DNA from: Mesostigma viride
Taxonomy: Eukaryota; Streptophyta; Mesostigmatophyceae; Mesostigmatales; Mesostigmataceae
DNA: 64,000 nucleotides
NCBI GenBank assembly: GCA_009746045.1
Contig: RPFO01002162.1
Location: 1 to 64,000 of the forward strand
Direction: 5' to 3'
Numbering within the stretch: position 1 is the first letter of the stretch; each line of letters starts with the position of its first letter. Below, piece after piece: positions 47,262-57,202 of this stretch. The notes below the pieces were generated by a model. That model searched no databases and was not told the DNA's origin. It worked only from the letters and a program-made list of their open reading frames with translations. Position numbers and translations under genes: made by a program.

Positions 47262-48321
47262 TTATTGTTTATAATTATTATGATCATGAACCTGCCTTAT
47301 TGCCAGCATGTGTTCAGCTAGACTGTGGCCACTTTTGGTGCCGTGATGCTACAGTCATACCGTTGGCAGCCATTTTCCGTTTTCCTCAAGCGCTGGAATG
47401 CACAACTTCTCCATACTTATCCCGCCCGGCATGTCAGTGACCGTTCCCCAGGTATAGAACACTTCATGGCTTATTCATACTTGCTGGTTTGGGGCAGCGT
47501 ATTTGCTTCTATCACCAGCAGCGCTTCACCTGACACTTTCGTTTGACTGCAGAGCCCCAACGTGATGCCTTGGCGTTGGCGGTGGTCCTCAAGCGCGTAC
47601 TGTCTGAAGGACAGTATCATGGTATGACATTGGTAAGCTTTTGCGTTTGGTTTTGGCAGAGCTCTTGCCAGCAGCCGGGGCAGAATAGCAGCAGTATTGT
47701 CAATACCTGTTCTTATGCTTGCTCAACACGATAAATCATGTAGTCTGTTTCTCTGATGAAGACATTGGTTGGCAGTCGTATCAATAGTGTTGCCTGCAAT
47801 TTTCCCAGACCGGATACGCCTGTATGGTTGGCGATTACGGTTACTAGCATTTCTTCTTAGAGCCCGGGAGTCATGTTGAGATCAAGGTGACTAATGTGAC
47901 ATTGCTTTCTCTTTGCTAATGTTACTAGGGTTGTGGTGCCGGGATGCTGCATGTTGCTAACTGAGAAAAGCAGGATTCGTCCTTCAGAAAGAGACTAATA
48001 TGACAGCAGGTAATATCTAGCACATCATCGTTCCCTTAGTGAACTCGTTGCATGTATACATCCTGCTTCCACGCTTGCTTCCTTGCTTTTGGTTGCTGGC
48101 TGGCCGGCCGGCTGGTTGGCGTGTATTGCTTGTTCCCATAAACATTTGTATACGTACACGCACGCTCATGTTGTCATGCACGCACAAGACCGCACCAAAG
48201 CAACCAACCAATGTAACAAGCTCCCATATCCCATGGTCATGACTCCCCACCCTACCCAACAGCTGCACCTCATGCCCACTGCTTACACCATGGTTGTCAT
48301 GCCAAACTGCTGCCATGGCCG
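47262..48321. other. Interior of the inverted-repeat structure, left part
   Basis: About 1.06 kb. Only short open frames without motifs; nothing supported. Confidence 0.5.
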
Positions 48322-49142
48322 TCATGGCTGTCGTTGCTGTCGTGGCTGTCGTGGCTGTCGTGGCTGTCGTGGCTGTCGTGGCTGTCGTGGCTGTCGTGGC
48401 TGTCGTGGCTGTCGTGGCTGTCGTGGCTGTCGTGGCTGTCGTGGCTGTCGTGGCTGTCGTGGCTGTCGTGGCTGTCGTGGCTGTCGTGGCTGTCGTGGCT
48501 GTCGTGGCTGTCGTGGCTGTCGTGGCTGTCGTGGCTGTCGTGGCTGTCGTGGCTGTCGTGGCTGTCGTGGCTGTCGTGGCTGTCGTGGCTGTCGTGGCTG
48601 TCGTGGCTGTCGTGGCTGTCGTGGCTGTCGTGGCTGTCGTGGCTGTCGTGGCTGTCGTGGCTGTCGTGGCTGTCGTGGCTGTCGTGGCTGTCGTGGCTGT
48701 CGTGGCTGTCGTGGCTGTCGTGGCTGTCGTGGCTGTCGTGGCTGTCGTGGCTGTCGTGGCTGTCGTGGCTGTCGTGGCTGTCGTGGCTGTCGTGGCTGTC
48801 GTGGCTGTCGTGGCTGTCGTGGCTGTCGTGGCTGTCGTGGCTGTCGTGGCTGTCGTGGCTGTCGTGGCTGTCGTGGCTGTCGTGGCTGTCGTGGCTGTCG
48901 TGGCTGTCGTGGCTGTCGTGGCTGTCGTGGCTGTCGTGGCTGTCGTGGCTGTCGTGGCTGTCGTGGCTGTCGTGGCTGTCGTGGCTGTCGTGGCTGTCGT
49001 GGTTGTCGTGGCTGTCGTGGCTGTCGTGGCTGTCGTGGCTGTCGCGGCTGTCGCGGCTGTCGTGGCTGTCGTGGCTGTCGTGGCTGTCGTGGCTGTCGTG
49101 GCTGTCGTGGCTGTCGTGGCTGTCATGGCTGTCATGGCCGTC
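48322..49142 (+). repeat. (GGCTGTCGT)n 9-bp minisatellite
   Basis: About 90 nearly perfect 9-bp units, with rare variants (GGTTGTCGT near 49000, GGCTGTCGC near 49040) and GGCTGTCAT at the right edge. All frames stay open because the period is a multiple of three without stops, so the long Ala-Val-Val, Leu-Ser-Trp, Asp-Ser-His and Thr-Ala frames are not evidence of genes. Confidence 0.97.
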
Positions 49143-49594
49143 TTGGCAATTGCCAGGGGAACTCGGTGAGTGCCAGTTCAAGATGCTCGAGGGCAAGTGG
49201 GCTAGGGCGTTTGGCAATGCGCACGCAGGTGCATGCCGGACACTTGTTCTTTGTAACGTAGTACAGGCAGTGCAGACGGGCTGGACATGCAAATACTTGC
49301 TGTCCTTAGCAAGTGGCCAGCCCAAGCAAGATGCACATGCATGCAACCCATCACTGTGTGTAATGTCTTGTATCCACACTCCGTAGGTACCTGGCATGCA
49401 CATGGTCTGAACTTGCAGAATTTCACTCCAACAACATGTGGCTGGCAGCAAGCATTGAGGTAACTGCAACTGTAAATCTGTAACGACTAATCTCACGCAT
49501 CCAGGAATAGTTGTCTCCATTATTGTATGGGAGGGAGGGGTAGGGTTGATAGGGATTCTACTTGGTAGGGTTGAGAGAGCACGAACGTGAAAAG

Positions 49595-49700
49595 ATCAAG
49601 GAGACAACCAGCGCAGGCCAGAAATCGGGAGAATCCGGTCCATGGTAGCTCGAGCCTGCCGTTATCTTTTCCGCGTTTTCGAGTCGTTCAGGATGATGAA
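49595..49700 (+). repeat. 106-bp dispersed repeat
   Basis: Reverse complement of 46354-46459. It lies inside the 46607-53059 structure while its partner lies outside. Confidence 0.8.
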
Positions 49701-50189
49701 TATGAAGTGAGACAACTATGCCTGGACGCATGGCGATCCAACGCCGTGGAAGGACTAGGGTAGTTGTCTGATAGGAAAGACGCGAAGGCCGCGGAAGCCG
49801 CGTGGCTAGCTCTAGGAAGACCTGCATGGAGGGAGCTAGACAGAGGGTAGCGAGAAATGTTGATGGGGAAAACACACACACACACATGCACACACACACA
49901 TACACACACACACACACACGCCACCAGCAGCAACAAAAACAACCAAAACTAAGAAGGAAAAGAGGGAACACATACGCACATACACGAAGGGATCAGAATA
50001 CACGAAGGGGCTAAAATAAGAAGTAAGGAGTATACATTACAGAGGGAAAAAGAAAAAGGAAAAGGAAAGAAAGAAAAAAGAAAAGATTTAACGTAAATGG
50101 TAGTCATACGAACAAAAATAAATAAAGACAAAGTAAAGAGTAATAATTATAACAAAAACCAAAATGGAATAAAGAATGCACGGAGATGG

Positions 50190-50438
50190 AATTAATTAAT
50201 TAATTAATTAGACTCGTGCTCCCGTTGGGGAGTCACGGAGCATTAACCCCGATGGATGGATGGGTGGGTGCAAACAGTCCTACCGGTCTAAGCTATCTAC
50301 ATCAGCCACCTACGACATCTATCTAACAGCATTACTAACTACAACATCTATCTATACAGCATCACGCTGCCCTAGGGGAGCTGTCTGGCGTGCCTCCCGC
50401 GGGTTTGCACACGCGGGCGCTTCCCCACAGGATGGAAA
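50190..50438 (-). mobile_element. Possible short LINE/SINE-like insertion with AATT tail
   Basis: An (AATT)n tract at 50190-50210 forms the 3' end on the minus strand. Flanks GCACGGAGATGGA (50177-50189) and GCATGGAGATGGA (about 50437-50449) differ at one position and look like a 13-bp TSD. The ~250-bp body is not clearly alignable to LINE 1 or 2. Confidence 0.45.
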
Positions 50439-51535
50439 GCATGGAGATGGAAATTAATGTGTAGCCTTGTTTTGTTTAAGTGGTGTATCTCACATAAGTC
50501 ACGTGAACAAAATGGAACTAAGATTACGTGCACCATCTGCGAGCATAGTTGTCTCACTTCATATGCACAGCTATGATGGGTACTCTTGATACATGCTTCA
50601 CAAGGGCAATGCATGTAGTGGATCTCTACCGGAACTGGCGGGGGGGAGAATCAGGCATACAGGCAATGCGGACTTCTCCATGGGATATGCAGATGGTATG
50701 TCGCAGTATTACTATGTTCTTGGGACATCAACTACAACAATAAAAAGTACAACAATAAAACAGCCTAGCATTTGGGTGTGCACTTGGTTGTCTTGAAGAA
50801 GATGTCTTGAAAAAGTTGTATACAGAGTAAGGGCGAGAAACCCACAGATACATGGCATTATTCCAACAAAGTGAATTACATGGTCACACTCTAATGCAGC
50901 CAGCCAGTTCAGGATTGAGGTAGGCAGCACATGTGACTTTTATATGCTGGCCGTCAGGCTAGCTAGTTATTGGCGCGCAGCACCATCAGCTCAGCTGTGG
51001 CCAAGGTAATGGAAACACAGAACATCACTTGTGAACCGAATGTAGCACAGACATGGCTGTTCACATCAGCAACGTGAGAGATGCACATGATGCCTGCAAG
51101 AAAGCCATCAAGCCACCGACATGCCAACGCAAGCCAGCAAACATGCAGCAAGCACAGCAAACACCTACCACAGTGATGATATCACACCCCCAATCTGCCA
51201 ATCCCTAGATAGTAGATACCTAGCTGAGGCTGCGGGTGGGGCCTGCTCAGGTGTTCAAAGGCTAGGGTTGGATTCGGAAAATGTTGGGTGGTTACCTGCC
51301 AAAAATCGCCCCACATTCTGTACAGCACTTGAGTGCTCCGTGACCTCTCAACCGAGGCTTAGGTTCCATCAATAACTTGCGCCAGCAAGGCAAACAATCA
51401 AAGACAGCCACCAATGCAAGCAATACAGCTATGCAAATAACCCAGAAAAACAAGTAGGCACAAGTCAGCGATGCAAGCCGCTTAGTCAGTCTTAATGCAT
51501 GCAATGACCTCCTTGTGGCGACAACAAAGGGAGTC

Positions 51536-52131
51536 ATGGCAGTCATGACAGCCATGACAGCCAAGACAGCAAGGACAGCCATGAAAGCTGAAAGCCATGA
51601 CAGCAAGGACAGCCAAGACAGCACAAGGACAGCCGCAATGGCCATGACAGCCATGACAGCCATGACAGCCATGACAGCCATGACAGCCATGACAGCCATG
51701 ACAACCATGACAGCCATGACAGCCATGACAGCCATGACAGCAAGGACAGCCATGAAAGCTGACAGCCATGACAGCCATGACAGCCATGACAGCCATGACA
51801 GCCATGACAGCCATGAAAGCTGAAAGCCATGACAGCCATGACAGCCATGACAGCCATGACAGCCATGACAGCCATGACAGCCATGACAGCCATGACAGCC
51901 ATGACAGCCATGACAGCCATGACAGCCATGACAGCCATGACAGCCATGACAGCCATGACAGCCATGACAGCCATGACAGCCATGACAGCCATGACAGCCA
52001 TGACAGCCATGACAGCCATGACAGCCATGACAGCCATGACAGCCATGACAGCCATGACAGCCATGACAGCCATGACAGCCATGAAAGCTGAAAGCCATGA
52101 CAGCCACGACAGCCAAGACAGCACAAGGACA
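51536..52131 (-). repeat. (GGCTGTCAT)n 9-bp minisatellite, inverted relative to the left array
   Basis: On the plus strand units read ATGACAGCC. About 50 units are interrupted by AAAGCTGAAAGCCATGACAG blocks at about 51585, 51750, 51815 and 52085. A segment with CAGCACAAGGACAGCCGCAA occurs at both ends (about 51620 and 52115). Read on the minus strand the unit differs from the left array only by CpG versus CpA. Confidence 0.95.
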
Positions 52132-53059
52132 GCCGCAATGGCCATGGCGGCAATGACTGCCCAGGAGCGAACAGTAACATCATCAACACAAGTATGCAAC
52201 CATAACCAACACTAACGCGTGCTTGATGGGCTCTCGCTCACCAACGCACCATCGGGACCTGACCCAAAGCAAGTCCGGTTTTACGCGCGCTCCTACATTC
52301 ATCGACCAACGATGGACAACGCGGAAGAGTCAAGACAGCTCGCAGGAAAGAAAATAACACCAGCAACCCCGCTCGCCAGTTGTATGTTACAACTGTTGCC
52401 AGCGACCCCGCTCGCCAGTTGCATCTTACACTTGTTTATGGCGAGCAGAGTCGCCCGTAAGTCGCCTGGATATCGGTCCGCCTGGCGACATAACAAGGCA
52501 ATATCAATCTTTTAAGTGAAAATGAATTGGCAGATGCAGCAATGCGAAGGAACAATCGATAGTAATGGCGTCACTTGATCTACTGCATTGGAACATCCTG
52601 CCACGACAAACACGGTAAAGCTCTGGAGAAAATCCACGCTACAATGCCTCATTTATTGGATTGCAGGTAACGCTACCTTGTCATACTCTTAGCAACAAGA
52701 TATGGAAGCGTCAATCTGCGTTTAATAAACATCCTTGCCGCCCCCGTTAATTTCCGGAATATCCCTCCCGCTATGGCTGCCGGGGGTGCCCGCTGCACTG
52801 TAACTTTGTCAGCAGCTGTCTCTGGCATAGGGTTTTAACAGCTTTTACCTGTACTTACGGCATGGCTACATTACACCTTTTGTAGTACACCTACCGACGT
52901 GAGTTGAGGCTGGAGTCTGGTTTACGCTGGTTACACAGACTTCCCGTCTGGATACGCCGCAAGGGCAGTCCACGGCATTCTTGGAGTAGCTCGCAACCAG
53001 GCGCGGCGGCGATCCCCGGTCTGATTCTGGTCCGGGGGTGAGTTTTTAACTCATGAGTG

Positions 53060-53554
53060 AAAAAAATAATCTCCCCTTTGGCGACTCGGAAACCAATTCT
53101 TTGGCGAGGCCGCAACTTCACTCCGCTTTCCCCGGACGTTACACAGACGTTCACGTCTTGTCCGCGCCAAAATTTCGCACATGTTCCGTAAAGGGCGTGA
53201 CGGAAACAGGAATCTGACCAAACGAATCAGATTTCGATCGGAAAAACCGCTGTCTGACCATGGTCTGACGCATCGAACTAAGAATCCCGACTGATCTGTA
53301 ATAAAAAACACCTGTCTGCAATTAGTGAAACTAATCTGTAATTACCGGGCCCCAACTTGACTAATCTGAAATTTTCTATAAACTACAGTACTAATGCGGA
53401 CGGTGTACCCACAGTGAGCTAGATTAATTAAACCCTGTCAATTTCTTGATACCCTAGGCTTAGCAGGGATTAACTACTGGCTATATTTGGAATAAACGTA
53501 CACCTATTTACCTGGAATTAAACCCTGTCGGTACACCGGCGCGCGAATAAACCT
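53060..53554. other. Flank between inverted-repeat structure and MITE 1
   Basis: 495 bp, no gene. CTTTGGCGA occurs twice, as it does left of the structure (46550-46590). GATACCCTAGGCTTAGCAGG at about 53449 recurs twice at 55690-55800. Confidence 0.5.
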
Positions 53555-53562
53555 GTTGTCAC

Positions 53563-54330
53563 AGGAGGGGTGACATCTCCAGGCAAAATTTCCTGGATAC
53601 TAGGGGCCCGTCCCAGGGCCTGACTGCTGCGGTAAGCGCCGGCCCCTGAATTGAAATAGGGGCTGGCGAGTAAAACGAGGGTCGGCGGCGGTGGCCCCGT
53701 ATTACTGGCCCCCAATAGCGCAGCGCTACGTGGCCGAGCTGCGGCCCCACGTGGCAAGATGCGGCACCACGTGGCAAGATGAGGCGCCACGTGGCTTGAT
53801 GCCGGCATGCCTCTCCGGCGACAGGCAATTACTGGGCAAGACATACACAGTACCCTAGTAAGGTTACCATCCGAGCTACTTACGTCCCCGAACTATCTCT
53901 GTTGGATATGACCGGCGTGGGATTCCAACTAAACTGAACTGAACTGAACTGAACTGGGCAAGACATCTGCAGACTGCATGACAGTATAGCGCGGCGCGGC
54001 GTGAGGACGGATGCCGACACAGTTTTTTGTGTAGGCATCCGTAGGCCCGTACATAGCTGGCATCCGGGGCATGGCAAGATGGGACGCCACGTGGCATGAT
54101 GCGGCATGCCGCGCCTGCTGTACAATATGGGGGCCCGAAATCTAGGGCTGGCGGCTGCATAAAAATTCGGCCCCTGGAATCTCCCCTATAGGGGCCGAAA
54201 AGATGGGGGCTAGCTAGAATTGGTGCCGGTAGCTGCACGGGCCCCTAGTATGGAAATAGGGGCCAGACATTCTGGACCGGCGGCTGCAGGATCCGGCCCC
54301 TAGTTAGCTTGGCTCAATGTCACCCCTCCT
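53563..54330. mobile_element. hAT-like MITE, copy 1
   Basis: 768 bp with a perfect 14-bp TIR AGGAGGGGTGACAT / ATGTCACCCCTCCT and an 8-bp TSD GTTGTCAC (53555-53562, 54331-54338). No transposase. Internal text has repeated CACGTGGCAAGATG blocks and a TGAAC pentamer run. The 8-bp TSD points to the hAT superfamily. Confidence 0.93.
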
Positions 54331-54515
54331 GTTGTCACTTGTCAGTTGAGTAAACTCAACCGTGAAAAGATGGACGGTACAGATGAACCGTGAAAAGATG
54401 GACGGTGTAGTTGAGAATTGAGATGACAAATGCGCTGGCAGGCGCTGGCTGCTCACTGGCTTCGCGCATGTACAGGCTGGTTAGGCTATAGTGACCCTTA
54501 TAGTGTCAGCAAGCG

Positions 54516-54800
54516 CTTCCGGAAAATTGAGAGCGAATCTGGAGAAGCTGAAAGTACATTTGCCTGGCAGTTTTTCATGACGGATGCGACTGCGAGTCGA
54601 GCGGTCGAAAATTATTTGATCTACTGTCGCTTACAGAAGTACTTTCTGAACCAGACAGATATCTCCCAGTTTGTATCGCCTTTTTACCGTACAAGCCATC
54701 GGTTTCCTCGACCGCTCGACTCGCAGTCGCATCCGTCATGAAAAACTGCCAGGCAAATGTACTTTCAGCTTCTCCAGATTCGCTCTCAATTTTCCGGAAG
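54516..54800. repeat. Perfect 93-bp palindrome with 99-bp loop
   Basis: Arms 54516-54608 and 54708-54800 are exact reverse complements. It lies between the two MITEs. Could be a foldback MITE; no clear TSD. Upstream, AACCGTGAAAAGATGGACGG is tandemly repeated twice (54358-54405). Confidence 0.95.
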
Positions 54801-54830
54801 GTCAAGTTATGTCCAGGGTATGGTTAGTGG

Positions 54831-55582
54831 AGGAGGGGTGACATCTCCAGGCAATTTTTCCCGGATACTAGGGGCCCGTCCCAGGGCCTGACTGCTGCGG
54901 TAAGCGCCGGCCCCTGAATTGAATTAGGGGCTGGCGAGTAAAACGAGGGTCGGCGGCGGTGGCCCCGTATTACTGGCCCCCAATAGCGCAGCGCTACGTG
55001 GCCGAGCTGCGGCACCACGTGGCAAGATGCGGCACCACGTGGCAAGATGAGGCGCCACGTGGCTTGATGCCGTCATGCCTCTCCGGCGACAGGCAACTAC
55101 TGGGCAAGACATATCACAGTACCCTAGTAAGGTTACCATCCGAGCTACTTACGTCGCCACACTATCTCTGTTGGATATGACCGGCGTGGGATTCCAACTA
55201 AACTGAACTGAACTGAACTGAACTGGGCAAGACATCTGCAGACTGCATGACAGTATAGCGCGGCGCGGCGTGAGGACGGATGCCGACACAGTTTTTTGTG
55301 TAGGCATCCGTAGGCCCGTACATAGCTGGCATCCGGGGCATGGCAAGATGGGACGCCACGTGGCATGATGCGGCATGCCGCGCCTGCTGTACAATATGGG
55401 GGCCCGAAATCTAGGGCTGGCGGCTGCATAAAAATTCGGCCCCTGGAATCTCCCCTATAGGGGCCGAAAAGATGGGGGCTACAGCTGCACGGGCCCCTAG
55501 TATGGAAATAGGGGCCAGACATTCTGGACCGGCGGCTGCAGGATCCGGCCCCTAGTTAGCTTGGCTCAATGTCACCCCTCCT
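54831..55582. mobile_element. hAT-like MITE, copy 2
   Basis: 752 bp, same TIR as copy 1, TSD GTTAGTGG (54823-54830, 55583-55590). Nearly identical to copy 1 with small indels, in the same orientation. Confidence 0.93.
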
Positions 55583-55590
55583 GTTAGTGG

Positions 55591-56725
55591 CACAGCCATA
55601 TCTGTACAGTAGTGACGACATGCGCGTGAAAATGATCATGAGGATACCTTGGCGGACATTTCTGACACTGCTGAAGTGCTGCTATCTGATACCCTAGGCT
55701 TAGCAGGTATTAACTATTGGATATATTTTGAATAAAGGAGACTTTCGCGGACATTTCTGACTCTGCTGAAGTGCTGCTATCTGATACCCTAGGCTTAGCA
55801 GGGATTAACTATTGGATATATTAGGAATAAACCTACACCTATTTATCTGGAAGTGCTGCTATCTTACAGAAACTCTATGCGCGACACTGCTGCGACAGAC
55901 GTGTCATGTTGTTGTTGTTGTTGTTGTTTCCCACGTGACTAGTATACGTAACACGGAACCGGTACCATCTATCTAATGATCTCCCAATTTACCTGTTGTA
56001 ATATTCCAACACGATATTACCCGATATTATAACCCGCAACGGCACGCCGAAATTCGGCTCGGTTTTTCCAGCTCTGGCGGACATGCGAGCTGTCTTGGCG
56101 GCCATGCGAGCAGTCTTGTAACTACATTCAGCTTTGTGCTGGCTCGGGTAAAGATCCTGCGCCCTTTCAGAATCCACAGAAGGCATAATTCCAGCTGCTT
56201 CGAGTGCCGACTACCGTTGGAGCAGCCGCATCGCAGGTGTGGCGAGTATATATTCAACTACCATAATAAGGCAGGACCAGTCTTTGGATCCACTATTAAT
56301 AACCCTGTCGGACAACCGGCGCGGAAATAAACTGAAATCAATTAATTAAGGTGTGGCGACTAGAGGTCGCCAGCGACGTGTTCATTTAATTAGAGTTGCC
56401 GATGCGGGGAAATGAAACCAGTGTCAAGCCGTGGTTGCATTATGCCTGTTAGACCCGGGAAGAACTTGCCGGGGCCGGGGCTCAAACGGGGTATACTTCG
56501 CGCAAACCTCATCAGTGCTGTAATGACCAATGTCAAAACAATGTGCCTTAGCCCTTATACGCGGGTGCGCGCAATCGGGTTCATGAACGATCCTAGCCCG
56601 GCCTCCTTGCGACGCATGCGTTGATGATCGGTATTTATTCCTGCCTTAAGTAAATGCATGGTGTACATTGGTCTTCGAGGCGGTGTGGTCTTTACTAGTC
56701 ACTGGCAGTTACTTCCCTCAGCGCC
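55591..56725. other. Region upstream of kinase copy 2
   Basis: 1.1 kb without a supported gene. Two tandem copies of a ~95-bp unit start at about 55651 and 55746 (GGACATTTCTGACNCTGCTG ... CCCTAGGCTTAGCAGG). A (TTG)n tract lies at 55908-55928. The promoter of the kinase should lie near the right end but I see no clear core element. Confidence 0.5.
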
Positions 56726-57202
56726 ATGGAGACCAGTGGCGTCATTGTTGAGCTTCCTGAAAGTACCGCAGACAATCATCAAGGTGATCTACGCATGCCG
56801 GCGACAAGGACGTTATCCGATATTATGCCATCCCCAATGTCATCCGTTATGGCTTACCATATGCCACTGGCAGAGTCGCCCTGGGGAGAATCTGATACGA
56901 TGGCACCAATGGCCTCCTCTGTGGAACCTGCCAGCCCGTCAAGAAGAACTTTTGCCGAGGTGGCACACCTGGTAGTCATGACGAATAGGTTTGCCGCAAG
57001 ATTCCGTACACTTCGGGACATGGTGTCCCCGGACTGCTATGTCCAGCTGGAGGACATGCAGAATTTGGGGCGCCTTGGTGAGGGTGCTTTTGCGACGGTG
57101 GATCAATACAGGATGAAATCGGGTGAGGGGCCGGCCATGGCGGTGAAGAAGTTGAGATTGGAATTTCTTGCCGGTGGCCCAGAATTGCGAGATTTCGCAC
57201 AG
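56726..57202 (+). CDS. Kinase copy 2, exon 1
   Basis: 159 codons ending DFAQ at CAG|GTAAGC, phase 0. It contains the full N-terminus that is missing from copy 1. Confidence 0.85.

Larger units (their letters stand above)
49143..51535. other. Interior of the inverted-repeat structure, between the two arrays
   Basis: 2.4 kb without a supported gene. Contains the 106-bp repeat (49595-49700), a (CA)n tract at about 49870-49919, a purine-rich tract at 50040-50090 and a small TPRT-like insertion at 50190-50438. Confidence 0.5.
46607..53059. repeat. 6.45-kb structure with long imperfect terminal inverted repeats
   Basis: Left arm 46607-47261 and right arm 52206-53059 are inverted copies with indels (right arm carries extra segments at about 52300-52440 and 52866-52910). 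Outer ends are CACTCATGAGTTAAAAACTC / its complement. No TSD is evident. Inside are two minisatellites in inverted orientation (48322-49142, 51536-52131). It resembles a Foldback or MULE-like element, or an inverted duplication; no transposase is seen. Confidence 0.75.

Noticed and set aside
48294-49169. Very long open frames of Ala-Val-Val, Leu-Ser-Trp, Cys-Arg-Gly, Asp-Ser-His and Thr-Ala repeats
   Set aside because: A 9-bp unit without stops keeps all six frames open. No unique domain or start context supports a gene.
51482-52215. Long repeat-encoded frames over the second minisatellite
   Set aside because: Same reason: period of nine, all frames open.
54430-54805. Two frames sharing RKIESESGEAESTFAWQFF on opposite strands
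   Set aside because: Produced by the perfect 93-bp palindrome, not by a gene.
53876-55522. Small frames duplicated in 53876-54238 and 55145-55522
   Set aside because: They fall inside the two MITEs and are duplicated by separate insertion; no transposase or other motif.
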